Assembly (NCBI RefSeq): GCF_000003815.2
Contig: NC_049993.1
Location: 20,990,223-21,054,222, forward strand
DNA: 64,000 nt
Direction of reading: 5' to 3'
Source of the DNA: Branchiostoma floridae
Taxonomy: Eukaryota; Chordata; Leptocardii; Amphioxiformes; Branchiostomatidae
Positions within the stretch are counted from its first letter, which is position 1, and every line of letters begins with the position of its first letter. Below, in pieces: positions 51,961-63,399 of this stretch. Both the position numbers and the translations under genes were made by a program. The notes under the pieces were generated by a model, which was not told the DNA's origin, made no database searches, and saw only the letters and a program-made list of their open reading frames with translations.

Positions 51961-53110
51961 GTATGGACTGCTGCCCACCTGTGTTAGAGACCCAAGCAGC
52001 TGTATAATCAAATACTACAATGTAATAGTGGCACATTTTCATTTAATATATACTTTAAAACATTTTTATTCATGTTAATATTTGCATACACGCGATATCT
52101 TTACCACATCACTTAGTAATACATTAAATATTACATATCTTTAGCATGCCATTTGCATGTATACACATAACATCCATATCATTAGCATACCCATATCATC
52201 AAATATACACATCATGTTATGTCATTGATATTTCATAGGTATGTCATTTGCATACCTATATATCATTAGGATATCTTATGCTCATGATTAACCACCTGTT
52301 AGCCACCTGTCAAATAACATTTATCCTGCTGATTACATACTACTCAGCCCCAGAACTATGTGCTTCCTTATTTACATGTGATCTTCAGTCTTGTTTTCAG
52401 TTCAGTTCAGTTCAGTTCAGTTCAGTTCAGTTCAGTTCAGTTCATCCTCATAATTTATTATGAGGTGCCATTAACGATGTCCGACCAGTCGTTTTACCTA
52501 CAAATAATATTCACTACTTCAATATGGCAAATCTCATATCAATTTTTAAATTATATATCATTTCTGATCAACATTACATTTCACTCCACCTATAAGATTT
52601 ACCATCCAAACTCCGTGTTGATAACATTTTCAGACAAAGAAATCGGATCTATTGAAGTAAAAACTCTGGTGCACAACAACTGAACTGTGTTTTTAGTTAC
52701 AATGTGTACAAGGCATGTTTAAAAAGTGGCTAAAACATTAACTTGGACTTAAATTTAACCATGACTTTAATGAATTAACATAATTCTTTGAAATATTTGA
52801 CTTGTAAATAAAAGCATTTTGAATGATCCTGAGTTTAGCTGTGACTTTTGTATAGTTTAACTTTAATGATATATTACTGATCTGTAATTTTATCTAATAG
52901 TATTAATTTTCAATCTACATGTACTACATTTATCATTCGTTTTTCATATTAAGTTTCAATCTATTCTTTTGTCCATGAGTTTTGATGATGGGTCTCCTAG
53001 TGAGCTTCCAGTTTTGACATCTCAGGTCTGATATCCCATGACATGATGTGGTCATGGTTTGTAGAGTAAGTCATGGGCACCTAGCAGATTTTTTTTTAAC
53101 AGAAGGGGCC
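51960..53110. other. AT-rich intergenic DNA with a (TTCAG)n microsatellite
   Basis: No gene seen. A pure pentanucleotide TTCAG repeat (about 10 units) lies at 52392-52443. CAT-rich repeats with ATCATTAGCATA motifs lie at about 52080-52270. Confidence 0.7.
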
Positions 53111-53111
53111 G

Positions 53112-53228
53112 AATTGCTTCCTTAGTTGATATGATCGTTATCATCCTCCATGACTTCGTAAGTAGTCGGCCGCTTGTGGCACTGCACAACACTACGAAGT
53201 AAAGATAAACAAACAAATAAACAAACAA
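53112..53228. mobile_element. Second copy of the 41.0-kb short interspersed repeat
   Basis: TTGCTTCCTTAGTTGATATG ATCGTTATCATCCTCC...GTCGGCCGCTTGTGGCACTG plus an AAACAAACAAATAAACAAAC tail. Same orientation as 41011-41120. Confidence 0.65.
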
Positions 53229-53282
53229 AGTGAAAAAATAAGAGACAGGTTTGTAAAATATTTTCTCAATGTTGCAAATTTT

Positions 53283-53397
53283 TTAAGTCAAAGACGGGGG
53301 AGTGGGTGTCACCTTCACCATCATGTATTTGACCTTGAGCAACCTTGGATAATTCTTAGGCCACGACAGTTTGACTTCCAGGTTCTCAAAGATGACG
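53283..53397 (-). CDS. SLC46 B last exon: cytoplasmic C terminus
   Basis: Acceptor TTCCCGTTCAG|CGTCATC, phase 2, completes a Gly codon with exon 10. The tail is short, basic and non-hydrophobic. Confidence 0.75.
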
Positions 53398-56300
53398 CTG
53401 AACGGGAAAAAAGTTAATGTCCTCCCCGCACCAAATGGTGCATCGGGTGGTGCCCATCTCTGTTTCTGTAGCCCTTGGGCCACACAGTTTTGTGCCAACA
53501 CTACAGCTAGTCCACTGTTGGTGGTGTGTTTTTAACTTCCATCCAGTCTTTGGTATGACTATAAGCCTCAGTTTTCTTCTTCACCTCTTCCTAGAAGTTT
53601 CGTTTGAAATATGCAGGAACCAGGGAAATAAAATGATGTGGCCTAAGAAGTGAAAAAAAAATTGACCATGTTACGAGAGCAGTCTGGATGAGAAGCAGCC
53701 CCGAGCTAGCACAGGAACACCACAAACAAACAAACAAACAAACAAACAAACAAACACCTTACCCGACTAGAGCAATCTGGATGAGAAGCACCCCAGCAAA
53801 GCACAGGAACACCAGCCCCGGCATGAGGAACACAGTCGCTCCAAATACGGAGTTCCACACAGGGACGAACAGCACGCCCGCCAGACTCTCGGTACAGGCA
53901 ATCAGGGCAAACAGGCTGCCTGCAGGGGGAAGGGTGAGGTGGGCATTTACTTCCTTTTAGATCTATTCTGATTTAGACAAGAGACTTATTGGACCAGTTA
54001 AACTGTGATATTCAACACAAAAATTGGACTCAGCCAAATTTTTGGCTGAACAGCACCAGTCTTTGTCAAGGAATGAACAATGCACGGCAACTTAACTGGT
54101 CCAATAATGACTAATCTACCAACACAGATGAACTTTCAAGTTAAGAGACAAGGACAATATGGCAGTGCTGCATGCACTCAAGTAACTATTTTAACACATC
54201 AAAAGAACAACAAGTTTTGGGTTGTAGCGTGCCCAGTCCAGTGGTGAGCGGCCCTGCGGCTGGACCAAGAGGCTGTGAGGTTGAATCCCGGCTGTGTCGC
54301 TCACCCGATATGCGCGCTACTGAAAGGGGTTGCAGTCCTGTTTATTGTGCTTGTTCAAAAGATCTAGATGTACAATTTCCCCAGTACAATAAACCTGTAA
54401 ATACTGTACATAGCGTCTGTCATCTCTGTCACGGCCAGTGGAAGATCAAACTGACGGATTATCCAGTTCACAAGACTGGTTCAAGATTTTCGTGTCCTCA
54501 CCCTGTTGTGTCTGCGGCACCATTTTGGACATGACGGCCTTCATGAGTGGTGCAGGCATGGCCTGGAGACAGGCAGCCGCAGAGGCTGGAATTACAGACA
54601 AAACGAAATGTTAGGAAACTTTCCTGGTGAGGTAACAATGGACATCCAGGTGATAAGATATGCCCAATAGCAGTTACTTATTAATAAGCATCTGAACATG
54701 ATCTAAGAAACGGTCAGACATTTCAGGTAGCATTCACTACCTTTTGTCAATGCAGAGCAGGCTTTCTACCCAAAAATGAGGTACAGATAATAGTTGGGGT
54801 ATAAACCCTGCTCTTCATTGTCAGTGTCCATGACAAAAGATAGCAGATGCTACCTGAAACGTTTCCCCATTTCCAAATTCCTCAGAATCTCTAGTTGCAA
54901 TTGCTTGTCTAACTGCTATTTGGCTCGTGAGACTTGCAGTTATCTGGCATGATGCAGAGAGTATAATATGCTAGTGAGACTGTGAATCACGTGGATAAGT
55001 ATCAACGGCCGATGTTTCGGTGACCGTCTGTCACCTTCCTCAGTGTAACACTACCAAAGGTTCTACATCACACTTAACCACTGCATTGTTACAAAATTAA
55101 TGTGGTCCCAAATGAAAGGTATTGTCAATTTGTCATTTTCACAAAGATATTGACTCCATTGCACTAGTCAGAGGGACAGACATTTGAGACATATTTGATG
55201 CAGACGGAGGGATTTAGTGTTGTGCACAGACCTGAGTAGAAGGCAGCGTTGCGGTCAGGCGTGTAGACAGCCAACGCCTGGATATCTGGGAGCCTGCCGC
55301 AGTTGTCTTCAGAGANNNNNNNNNNNNNNNNNNNNNNNNNNNNNNNNNNNNNNNNNNNNNNNNNNNNNNNNNNNNNNNNNNNNNNNNNNNNNNNNNNNNN
55401 NNNNNNNNNNNNNNNATTTGGAGTTCCCACAGGGTCATTTTGGTGGTAGCGGAAGGTACGCATGCCTTGAGCGTTAAAGTGCAAGTCTTTGTCAGCAAAT
55501 TTACCGATCGAGATAATGTTACTTGGCGAGAAGATTAGTGGGAACTGAAATCATGTGCAACTTGCTCGTGGTCAATTGATCAACATTTTCTCTATAGTGG
55601 CCACCTGTCTATAGTGGCCATATTTCTCCAGTCCCTTGAGTGGCCGCTATAGACAGGTTTGACTGTACCTCCATTTTTATGGAGGTAATGAATAAGACAA
55701 CTGGAGACTCACGATGCCAGAGCGCCAATGACAGGAGTGACGATGGCGACCTTGCGGCCGACCTTGTCGGACATGGGGCCCAAGATGGCGGCGATGAGTA
55801 GAGAGGGTAGGGAGGAGCACAACTGAAGGTAAGTCAGCCACTGGGAGGCCTCCGCCTGAGTCTGCTGTCCTCCCTGTGACAGGCAGAAGTCATGGGGTCG
55901 TGTGGCAGTTAATACTTATTCAGGGCTCGGAATAAACTTTTGCACTCATGCACTGGTGCAAGTTACTTGTTACTTGCACCAAATGAATTGCAAATTTACT
56001 TGCACTTTTCCGAAATTCGTGCTGATTTGCAATTTTCAACATAGCCCAGGGTCTCCACAGCAGGCGGAGCAGCAGCAAAATTACTTCCCCTGGCATTGGA
56101 GAACCTAGATGAAAATCAGCACCCCCCCAAAAAAACTAAACCTCCCCCACGCCGTACCCACCTATGTGAACCCCCCTCCCTGCACAACTCCCCTCCCCAT
56201 ACCCACCGGATCAGAGCTGTTGTAGATATACTGCTGATGCAACCTCCCCCCATACACCCCCCTCCCTGTACCCCCCCTCCCAACACCCCCCCTGCCCGTA

Positions 56301-58728
56301 CCCACCGGATCAGAGCTGTTGTAGTCCCCACAGACAGTCCCAGAAGAGTTGTACACCGTGCCGTTCCCCAGGCTATAGTAGATGTACTGCTGCAGACCCC
56401 CCCCCCATACACCCCCTACCAGTACCCCCCTCCTGCCGGTACCCCCCTGCCCGTACCCACCGGATCAGAGCTGTTATCCCCACAGACGGCCCCTGAAGAG
56501 TTGGCCACCGTGCCGTTCCCCAGGCTGTAGTAAATATACTGCTGTTGCAGGGGGTTCACCATGATGATGGCGGTGCACTGCTCACACAACACAATTATAT
56601 ATCGTTCGACAATAGTTCCATCAGGTTGGTAGAATATACGATACAGGAGAATTCTTGTATAAAACCAGCAGTGCTCGAAATACCACCTGCATATGCACGT
56701 TAGTGCAGGTAAAATTGGAGCTGTGCAGGTATTTCTGGTGTCTACCTGCACTAACCTGCACAGATCCATGTACTGGGTTTTATACATAAATGTTATATGA
56801 TGTAGGTGTATGTGGATTGTTATTAGCTGCATTGAATGTTACCACCTATAAAGTATAAAAGAAAGAAAAAACGATGGTTCCTGAACAATTTTAGTATGAT
56901 CCATAATTCCTAAATTCAGAGTGGTGCAGGTAAAATTTGTCTGGTGCAGGTAATATTCTGTGTTATCCGCACCAGTGCAGGTATGCAGAAAAAAGTATTT
57001 TGAGCCCTGAACCAGGATATGGTACTTACTTTGAAACTTTGAAACTTTATTATTACAATCAACTTTGCAGCCCCCATAGGGGCTGAATTGCATTGATTTT
57101 ACACAACATATCATAACACAAAAATAGCACTTCAGTCACCAGCGTACGTTTATACATATTGACAATTTGAGAAAGAAGCGAGATATCAGGATAAAATTTG
57201 CTTACGTTTTATAGAAGTGGCATGTATAAGAAAGTCCGACCCCAGTGATGAACCGGGACAAGGAGGAATACAAACTTGGCCATTTTTGGGATTGTTATCT
57301 CAGCGCAAAAGCGCCACCTACATCGGCTACATATAGCGTCAAGAAGCAGAACTCCAGTTAGAAGCTCCGAGGAAGATGTCTGATAGAAACGTAAGCAAGT
57401 ACCGTATCCTGCTACAGTGTACAAGAATTTTCCTATATCAACAATTATCGTTCATTTATTCAACATTCTCGTCTGCCCCTCCTGGCTAAACCTTGCACCA
57501 GGGAAGATCTGGAAGCTCTGACCCTCAGTGGAAGGCTGTGAGCTGAGCTCTGGGGCAAAAAGAAGTGTTTGGCAGAAGTGATGACATTGAGAAGACGATG
57601 AAGTCATTTAATGAGATTTAATTATGAACTTGTAACGAGCCTTCTGTGCAAATGAAATCTTTGTATTCACCTTGATGCGTACAAAATGTACTTTGAAAGT
57701 TTGATCCAATACTATATGTGAACAGTAGTACTACTCTTAATGTATCTGCTCTTCCACTCTTCTGACAGCATTGCACAGTCTGTGCATAACGTTTTTTTTT
57801 TAAATATTTTACAACATGTAATACAAGACAAATTGGCCACAACATGTTACTTCCAAACCACTGGAGTTATTATATATTGTTCTATGTTTGTAATGATGTT
57901 AATACAATAATAATTGTTTATTTGCAAAATCATGCCCAAGGGCTAATTGCATACACAGTCTCAAGAACTAAGAGAGGTAAGTACATAAAACTAGTGTCTA
58001 ATCAACTACATGATACTATGGATACTATTGTCGGGTTTGACTTCTTCTTTGAAGGCAGTGGTTAATGAACTGTCCCATGTTCTGTATGATGGTGGGATTT
58101 TGTGCTTTTAATAGAAATGTCTTTTGGTGATCATTTAGGTGGTAAAAGCTTGGTGAAATTGTGGCAACTGTTTGAAATAATGTTTTTCTTTCGGTTTCAT
58201 AGTGGGTACACTGACTGATAAAATGTGTTTCATTTTCCACTGCATTCATTGGACAATATGTACACAATCTATCGTGGACAGGGAGCTGTTTATAGCGGCC
58301 CCTTTCTATTTCTAACGGATGTGCGCTTGTTCTTATCTTACATATGGCTGATCTTTCATTCGTCGTCGTCGTATCCATTTTTGATTAAAAATTTTGATTT
58401 TCCATATTTGATTCATTAAACTCATTATGATATAGATAATTTTCCATCACGTATTCGGATTCAACACTTGTGTGAAATCTTAGCTTACTGTTATCTAGGG
58501 ACAATTGATGAACAATTACTTACCTACTTATCCTTTTCATTCATTCTTCAATAATCAATATAAGATAAAGCCTTTTCAGTAAATTTTCATCAAAATCTAA
58601 GATATTAAAGTTAGACCCACCACAAACAGCAGGATGGGCTCCACTGTCACAGGACAGTACGGTTTGACCTTCACTGGTCCAAGGTCATCCAGCAGCGGGG
58701 TGGAGCTGCTGACCTTTCTGGGCGCCAT
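53283..58728 (-). CDS. SLC46-like MFS transporter, copy B, middle exons missing at gap
   Basis: Exons seen: 58728-58621, 56577-56461, 55873-55713, (assembly gap), 55315-55232, 54585-54502, 53919-53763, 53397-53283. They align exon for exon and phase for phase with exons 1, 2, 3, 8, 9 and 10 of copy A, plus a last exon that A lacks. Exons 4-7 (helices 3-8) are absent, and the 100-N gap at 55316 lies exactly in their place. The C-terminal exon reads VIFENLEVKLSWPKNYPRLL KVKYMMVKVTPTPPSLT-stop. The most likely explanation is an incomplete assembly of an intact gene; a true deletion is possible. Function as for copy A. Confidence 0.85.
53672..53733 (-). repeat. Partial decayed copy of SLC46 B exon 10 3' end
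   Basis: GAGCAGTCTGGATGAGAAGC AGCCCCGAGCTAGCACAGGA ACACCA resembles the end of exon 10 (53766-53812). An in-frame stop and small deletions make it non-coding. It is followed by (CAAA)n. Confidence 0.75.
53763..53919 (-). CDS. SLC46 B exon 10
   Basis: Reads GSLFALIACTESLAGVLFVP VWNSVFGATVF...LLIQIALV. Donor TCGG|GTAAGG at the same phase as copy A. Confidence 0.88.
53987..54106. mobile_element. MITE, 120 bp, TATTGGACCAGTTAA termini
   Basis: TATTGGACCAGTTAA and TTAACTGGTCCAATA are perfect inverted repeats. The interior (CACAAAAATTGGACTCAGCC, CAGTCTTTGTCAAGGAATGA ACAATG) is shared with the 37.1-kb foldback; flanking CTACCAACACAGATGAACTT is also shared. Confidence 0.75.
54222..54420 (+). mobile_element. 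tRNA-derived SINE
   Basis: CAGTGGTGAGCGGCCCTGCG and GAGGTTGAATCCCGGCTGTG resemble A and B boxes at SINE spacing. The tail includes TACAATAAACCTGTAAATAC. It is inserted upstream (genomic left) of exon 9 of SLC46 B. Confidence 0.5.
54502..54585 (-). CDS. SLC46 B exon 9
   Basis: Reads ASAAACLQAMPAPLMKAVMS KMVPQTQQG. Same length and phase as in copy A. Confidence 0.88.
54660..54935. mobile_element. Palindromic MITE-like element
   Basis: AAACGGTCAGACATTTCAGG TAGCAT pairs with ATGCTACCTGAAACGTTTCC. TATTTGGC near 54929 matches the inner end of the family. The interior has GAGCAGG/CCTGCTC (54757-54814). Same family as 2806-2960. Confidence 0.65.
55232..55315 (-). CDS. SLC46 B exon 8, partial at gap
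   Basis: Reads ...QALAVYTPDRNAAFYS with donor TCAG|GTCTGT. Upstream of QALAVY the match to copy A needs a one-base shift near 55288, so there is either a small deletion or poor sequence at the gap edge. Confidence 0.7.
55316..55415. other. Assembly gap (100 N)
   Basis: Placeholder gap. In copy A the corresponding interval (between exons 3 and 8) is about 2.5 kb and holds exons 4-7. Confidence 0.98.
55713..55873 (-). CDS. SLC46 B exon 3
   Basis: Reads GGQQTQAEASQWLTYLQLCS...LIAAILGPMSDKVGRKVAIV TPVIGALA. MFS motif A is present. Donor GCATC|GTGAGT. Confidence 0.9.
56196..56400 (-). repeat. Two partial copies of SLC46 B exon 2 with donors
   Basis: 56304-56393 encodes QYIYYSLGNGTVYNSSGTVC GDYNSSDP with the CCG|GTGGGT donor and an upstream TCTGCAG|CAG that could act as acceptor. 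56205-56240 keeps only the donor end. Each is separated from the next by C-rich (plus strand) tracts. The middle copy lacks frame damage, so an alternative or additional exon is possible. Confidence 0.85.
56461..56577 (-). CDS. SLC46 B exon 2
   Basis: Reads CTAIIMVNPLQQQYIYYSLG NGTVANSSGAVCGDNSSDP. Acceptor GTGAGCAG, donor CCG|GTGGGT, phase 0-0. Confidence 0.88.
56669..57009. mobile_element. Non-autonomous DNA element, same family as 50475-50816
   Basis: TIRs CAGTGCTCGAAATACCACCT and AAGTATTTTGAGCCCTG, flanked by AACCAG direct repeats. The interior is rich in GTGCAGGTA motifs. Confidence 0.75.
57010..57914 (-). other. Intron 1 of SLC46 B, repeats
   Basis: AGGATATGGTACTTAC at 57014-57029 and its inverted relative near 57392-57410 (AAGTACCGTATCCTG) may bound another foldback element. 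No exon seen. Confidence 0.4.
57915..58380 (-). pseudogene. LINE 3' end: ORF2 tail and 3' UTR
   Basis: The minus-strand frame 58378-58025 reads ...HDRLCTYCPMNAVENETHFI SQCTHYETERKTLF..., the same knuckle as the 24.7-kb copy. The 3' side carries AATTAGCCCTTGGGCATGAT and TTTGCAAATAAACA. It lies in intron 1 of SLC46 B. Confidence 0.7.
58621..58728 (-). CDS. SLC46 B exon 1
   Basis: MAPRKVSSSTPLLDDLGPVK VKPYCPVTVEPILLFV, starting in CCAAGATGGC. Same TPLLDDL motif as copy A. Donor GTG|GTGGGT. Confidence 0.88.
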
Positions 58729-60179
58729 CTTGGGTTCTGTGAAGTCTTCTAGTACTTCTAGAGGTCACCTGTGATAAACAAATGAACTTCTTAAATGAAT
58801 ACACACTTTCTCACAGCTGTTGATTCAAAGTCAAACTCCAATAGATTTTACAGCTTATGTCAAGACATATGTTAGATTTAGATATAAGTACAAAATGGCT
58901 AAAAGTCAACCATGAACTTCAACTGTCAAGTCCGAACCACATTGTAAACAAAGATCATCATCCAGAGTTTTTTAAGTCATTTGTACTATGTGTAATAGTA
59001 TTGCCATAGTAGTGATACACTGTACCATGTACAATTGCCGTGCAATAAAGTTCATCCATTCGTTTATTCAGTCATGACCAAAACTCGTAAATATGCAGAA
59101 ACACACACATACACACCAAAAATAAATACCTCCATTTTCGCAAAGGTTGGTTCAATGTAAAACTACCTGTTAAGATGACGACTCAGAAACTAATCCAACT
59201 TGAATCAACACATCGAACAGCACAAACTATTAGAGAGCTACCTTTTCTGTTGCTAATGAATACTAGTAAATACATGATTATTGATCATCAGGGCTCTTTC
59301 CCGTCGCCGAGGATGTGAGGGAAGTTCTGGAAGGTTATGATTATTACCCTTGGGGTAAAACACAGGATCTGGAGATACCTGACGGACAGGAGCAAGGGGC
59401 CAGTCCCTTGTCTAAGCACTTACTGACTTAGGAAGGCAGGAAGGTATGAAATACTAGATACTGCTATTGACAAAACTTGTAAAGAAAATCTAATGACACT
59501 TTGTAAAAGATAATTGCTAGATCTAGTGTTAAATGGCTAAAAGATCTAAAAAATACAGCTGAAAACACCCCTCTCTGCACACAATGGTACAGTCCCCACA
59601 CACGCCACTGCATGTGTTGTGTGGTCTGTGGGACCTTTGGAACAGCTGACCTACTTCTGGTCTGATAAGGGTTGGTACGATGACTGTGGGTGTGCTGAGT
59701 GTGTGTACAGTATGATTATATAAGCACATGCTGGTTATGTACAGGTCAGCACGCAGGCGTGGCTGTCATCACAAGCAACGTATACATATACACAATATTT
59801 TCTTTGCTGTTCTATACCTTAGCTATCTTAGCCTTACCTAAGCTAGTGATTCTTCTTCAATGTTAACGATACCTGGATGTCTAATCTTCGCAAACGAATG
59901 TGATTCATAGTTCATTTGAGCCTGGAAAATGTGTGGCTGTCATTTTGTGCACAACATGGGAGCTGTGCGTCAAACCTTTGATTCTGGCATGGGTGCAGCT
60001 ACTAAAGTTTACCAAGCACATTATATGATATTGTATTGTATTAAGTATTATAACGTTATAATTATACCTAAAGTACTTTTGTGCTACTCAGTATAATGTT
60101 ACAGATATGTTCCTGACATAAGTGTCATCAAACACACAGACACATATGCACTGTTATACACGCACACACATACTTAACG

Positions 60180-60214
<35 letters not shown>

Positions 60215-60275
60215 TGAAAAAAAATGAAACATCCCAGTTAAGTCTAACGTTAAAGATTGTAGAAACGAGTTTTAC

Positions 60276-60353
60276 CTGTGCTGCTGCCTCTCAGCTGATC
60301 CGCCGCTGGTATCTGCAGATGAACTTTGACCCGCTGACCTACTTTTCTGATGC
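60276..60353 (-). other. Candidate 5' non-coding exon of SLC46 B
   Basis: Minus strand: CATCTTTCAG|GCATCAGAAA ... CAGCACAG|GTAAAAC. Part of it (GTCAAAGTTCATCTGCAGAT) is conserved upstream of copy A at about 50100-50125. An acceptor also precedes the B start codon (ATCACAG|GTGACC near 58774). Confidence 0.5.
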
Positions 60354-62388
60354 CTGAAAGATGGTTCGAATCATTCGCTGAACAAATATGAGATAAAAGA
60401 TTGAGTGTAACTTACTAAAATGTAACTGTTGTACATGGTAGAAAGCTTAAATATTCAAGCAGTTGATAGAAGTCAAGAAGTTTGACCTTCTTAGCAGGAC
60501 AAGGACGTAATGGCCCATAACGACGTCCTTGGGAGGAGCGACCTTCATCGCGTCACAGGTTCTAAAATTAAAGGTGGAAAGGTCACCAGTGTTTTAAACC
60601 TGACATGTCTAAACTATCGTTCTTAGGCCTGGAAATACTATGGGGTAATGTCACTCTTTCTGAGACAATAGTATTCATGTACAATAGTATAGTATAGATG
60701 GTACTTAAATCGCCCACACGGTTGCCAGTCAAGTCCATGCAACTGGTGTTGATATGTGTAGCAGAAGCGCCACCTCGCGAGATTTAGGCGAACTTTCAGC
60801 ATAAAACACAAGCCGACGGTACGTCATCGGGCTATACCAAATGTCAACACTGAAGTAACGAGGGATAAAATTTCCACAGTTCAGCCTCTTCAAAGCAAAG
60901 GAAATATCACATCCAGGAATTAAAGAATGCCAAATGCTTTGTATCAGATAAGGTCAAAAATTAATAACGTCTCACAGTATTTCGAGATATATTTGACAAC
61001 AAAGACCTGTTGATTTGTTGGACCTACATCGAGGTTATTGGTATCGTCCGAGGGTCCTCATTGGATGTGACTTGGAAATCTTCCATAAATAGTGGACAGG
61101 ATATACAGTGAGTCATGTGGTTAGCAAATACTTCACACTGATATCAACTAACAGTATAACAGTTATAGCTATTTCTGTCGGATATTTCGCTGCTTCAGAA
61201 TATTAAATAAATCTCTTAAAAGGCAGGTTTAAAGTATAATGTCAAGACACCCAATTCACCATCAGTTTGGTACAGTCCTCAGTTTCGCGCCATTCCCATT
61301 GCCGTTTCTGTCAGCCAAACGTTTGCAACTACAAGTGTAACGTAAGTATGAACTGTTATAACAGTACAAGTAGTCGTAAGGCAAAGAGCGGAGAGCAATG
61401 ATCACGGAAATATAAACTCGCATCTGTAGAACTGATGTGTACGTTTGGTTGTTGTTCCATGGTAGTCATGCATGTTACAGGTAACAGTAAAATGCTGGGA
61501 ACATTGTGGTAGTCGCAGTACAGAGCGTATGCTACATGAAACAACATTGTACGGCGATCATGAGAGCTTGTCACAGGAGGTTATAGCTTCCTGTGTTTGA
61601 CATTAGGCCCTGGGCTCAGAGAGGCTGATCCTTTCTTTGCAGAACGGGTAGGATAAGAGGGAGGGGGGCAGGGTCAATTACTTATGTTGTTATGCTAAAG
61701 TCATGCACGGGTAGATGGAATGGTTTTACGAAGCAGCACGTGTGTGATTTTCTTCTTTATCAGATTCATGTTCTTTCCTCGTCTCAGTTGTTAATCATGT
61801 CATATATCAACCAAGCACACAGCGCGATGTCCAAGCAGATGTGATAATTCTGGTCATTCTCTTTGTTTTGAAACACTAGAAAAATACGTTGTATTTAGTA
61901 CAACTGCAGCACTACAAAAGAGCATTGTACTAAACTTGTAAAAAAAAAACTGCGAGGGTGAGACAAATCTTTGCATATGCTTCAGGATATGCTAAGACAG
62001 GTGTAAAATAACTCTAACATCTGCTTGGGGATTAACTTCAGCAAACAGCCACCCACTCTTTACATTCATGGACACTTACACACAAATTGTGTGTGTCCAA
62101 CCCGGGTTAAGGTAAGCGCTGCATCACAAGAGAGCATTAGCGAGCCCATCTCATCAGATGTCATAATTAATGAGCGTTCGATCGGCGATGCAAGAAAAAC
62201 ATCCGATCCCCGTGCGCATATAGATCAGGGATTTAGGTCGGAGTGATTTGGATTCTCCTGGGTACCCTTCATTAGGCGTGTCCATTCTGCGCACGGGACC
62301 GGAAATTTGAAGCAGCTGATTTCTGATTTAGTACCACTTAGGAGTATCTCATGTTGTTTCATGTATTATGATCAGGTAGGGTCTCCGC
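60354..62388. other. Intergenic, no gene recognised
   Basis: Should include the SLC46 B promoter. (CA)n runs lie at 60183-60210. Otherwise unique sequence. Confidence 0.4.
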
Positions 62389-62600
62389 TTAAGAATTTCT
62401 TAAAAGTGGTATCTTTCGTCTTTCACTGTCTCCGAAAAAGAAATCGAACCCAATAACCCAGAATCTATAGCTATAGTTAGCTTTTAGAGTTATGTAAACT
62501 CTTGTATATTGCTTGCACTGTATGCACCCTTCCATGTTACCTGTAATTAGCCCACGAGCAAGAATTTGCAATAAACTATTATCATTATTATCATCTACAA
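62389..62600 (+). mobile_element. LINE 3' UTR remnant
   Basis: CCGAAAAAGAAATCGAACCC followed by GTAATTAGCCCACGAGCAAG AATTTGCAATAAACTATTAT matches the ends of the 24.5- and 57.9-kb LINE fragments, with an ATT/ATC-rich tail. No coding part remains beyond the KKK(S/I)(N/E)P end. Confidence 0.6.
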
Positions 62601-63390
62601 AATCGACGTCAAATCGTAGTACTTAAGATTTGAAATTAGCGTTTAAATCAGAATAATCATATGTTGTATTGTTTTTCATTCGCTGTTTTGTCCTGTTACT
62701 TGATGTTAGCTTTCGGACAGGAATTTGTAAAAATAAGGGTCCGTGTTCGAGGAGGTGCCTCAAGCTCCTTAAAGGACTAGTAGAATTTACTGTAAACATA
62801 TGTTTTGTTGCAGAAACAGCAAGGAAACTTGCTGACATATGTGTCACTAGGTACTACAAGGTTAATAACAGCAACAGGTTCACAGTTTATGTCAGTTACA
62901 CTCGAACCACTGCTCACGGATAAGAATTCAGAGTACCTTGGTGGGTAAGAGCGGGCACAGCACAGGGTTGGAGATGAAGCAGTCATAAACAAATAGTTTA
63001 CTAAGGATAGATTGTACATGTTCAAGACAGTAGTATCTCCATATGTGATATGTTAGTTGTCTTGAACTTTTACTTTTACCGATGATACCTTTGATAGATG
63101 ACTTCTGTATGTGTATCTAGATAACCAGTAGGCACGCGGCGCGGCAGCAGCTGGTTCTATTTCACTGAACGACTGAAGTGTATAGTTCCACAGAGAGGAC
63201 AAATCTTAGTACGAGTAGCTTAATTTCCCTTAAACCCGTGACTGTGAGTCAGGTAGGTTCCGAAAACCCGTTGCTGTATTGTGTATAGTTTCTCCAGGAG
63301 AACAAGTAGTACTTGTAGGTTGATCACCGTTAAACCTATGAGTGAAGCACTTTCCAAACCCTATTATTGACTTGGAGCGGCCTATCACAC
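62601..63390. other. Intergenic, no gene recognised
   Basis: Only short frames and no clear repeats. Confidence 0.4.
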
Positions 63391-63399
63391 CCTGCCATA

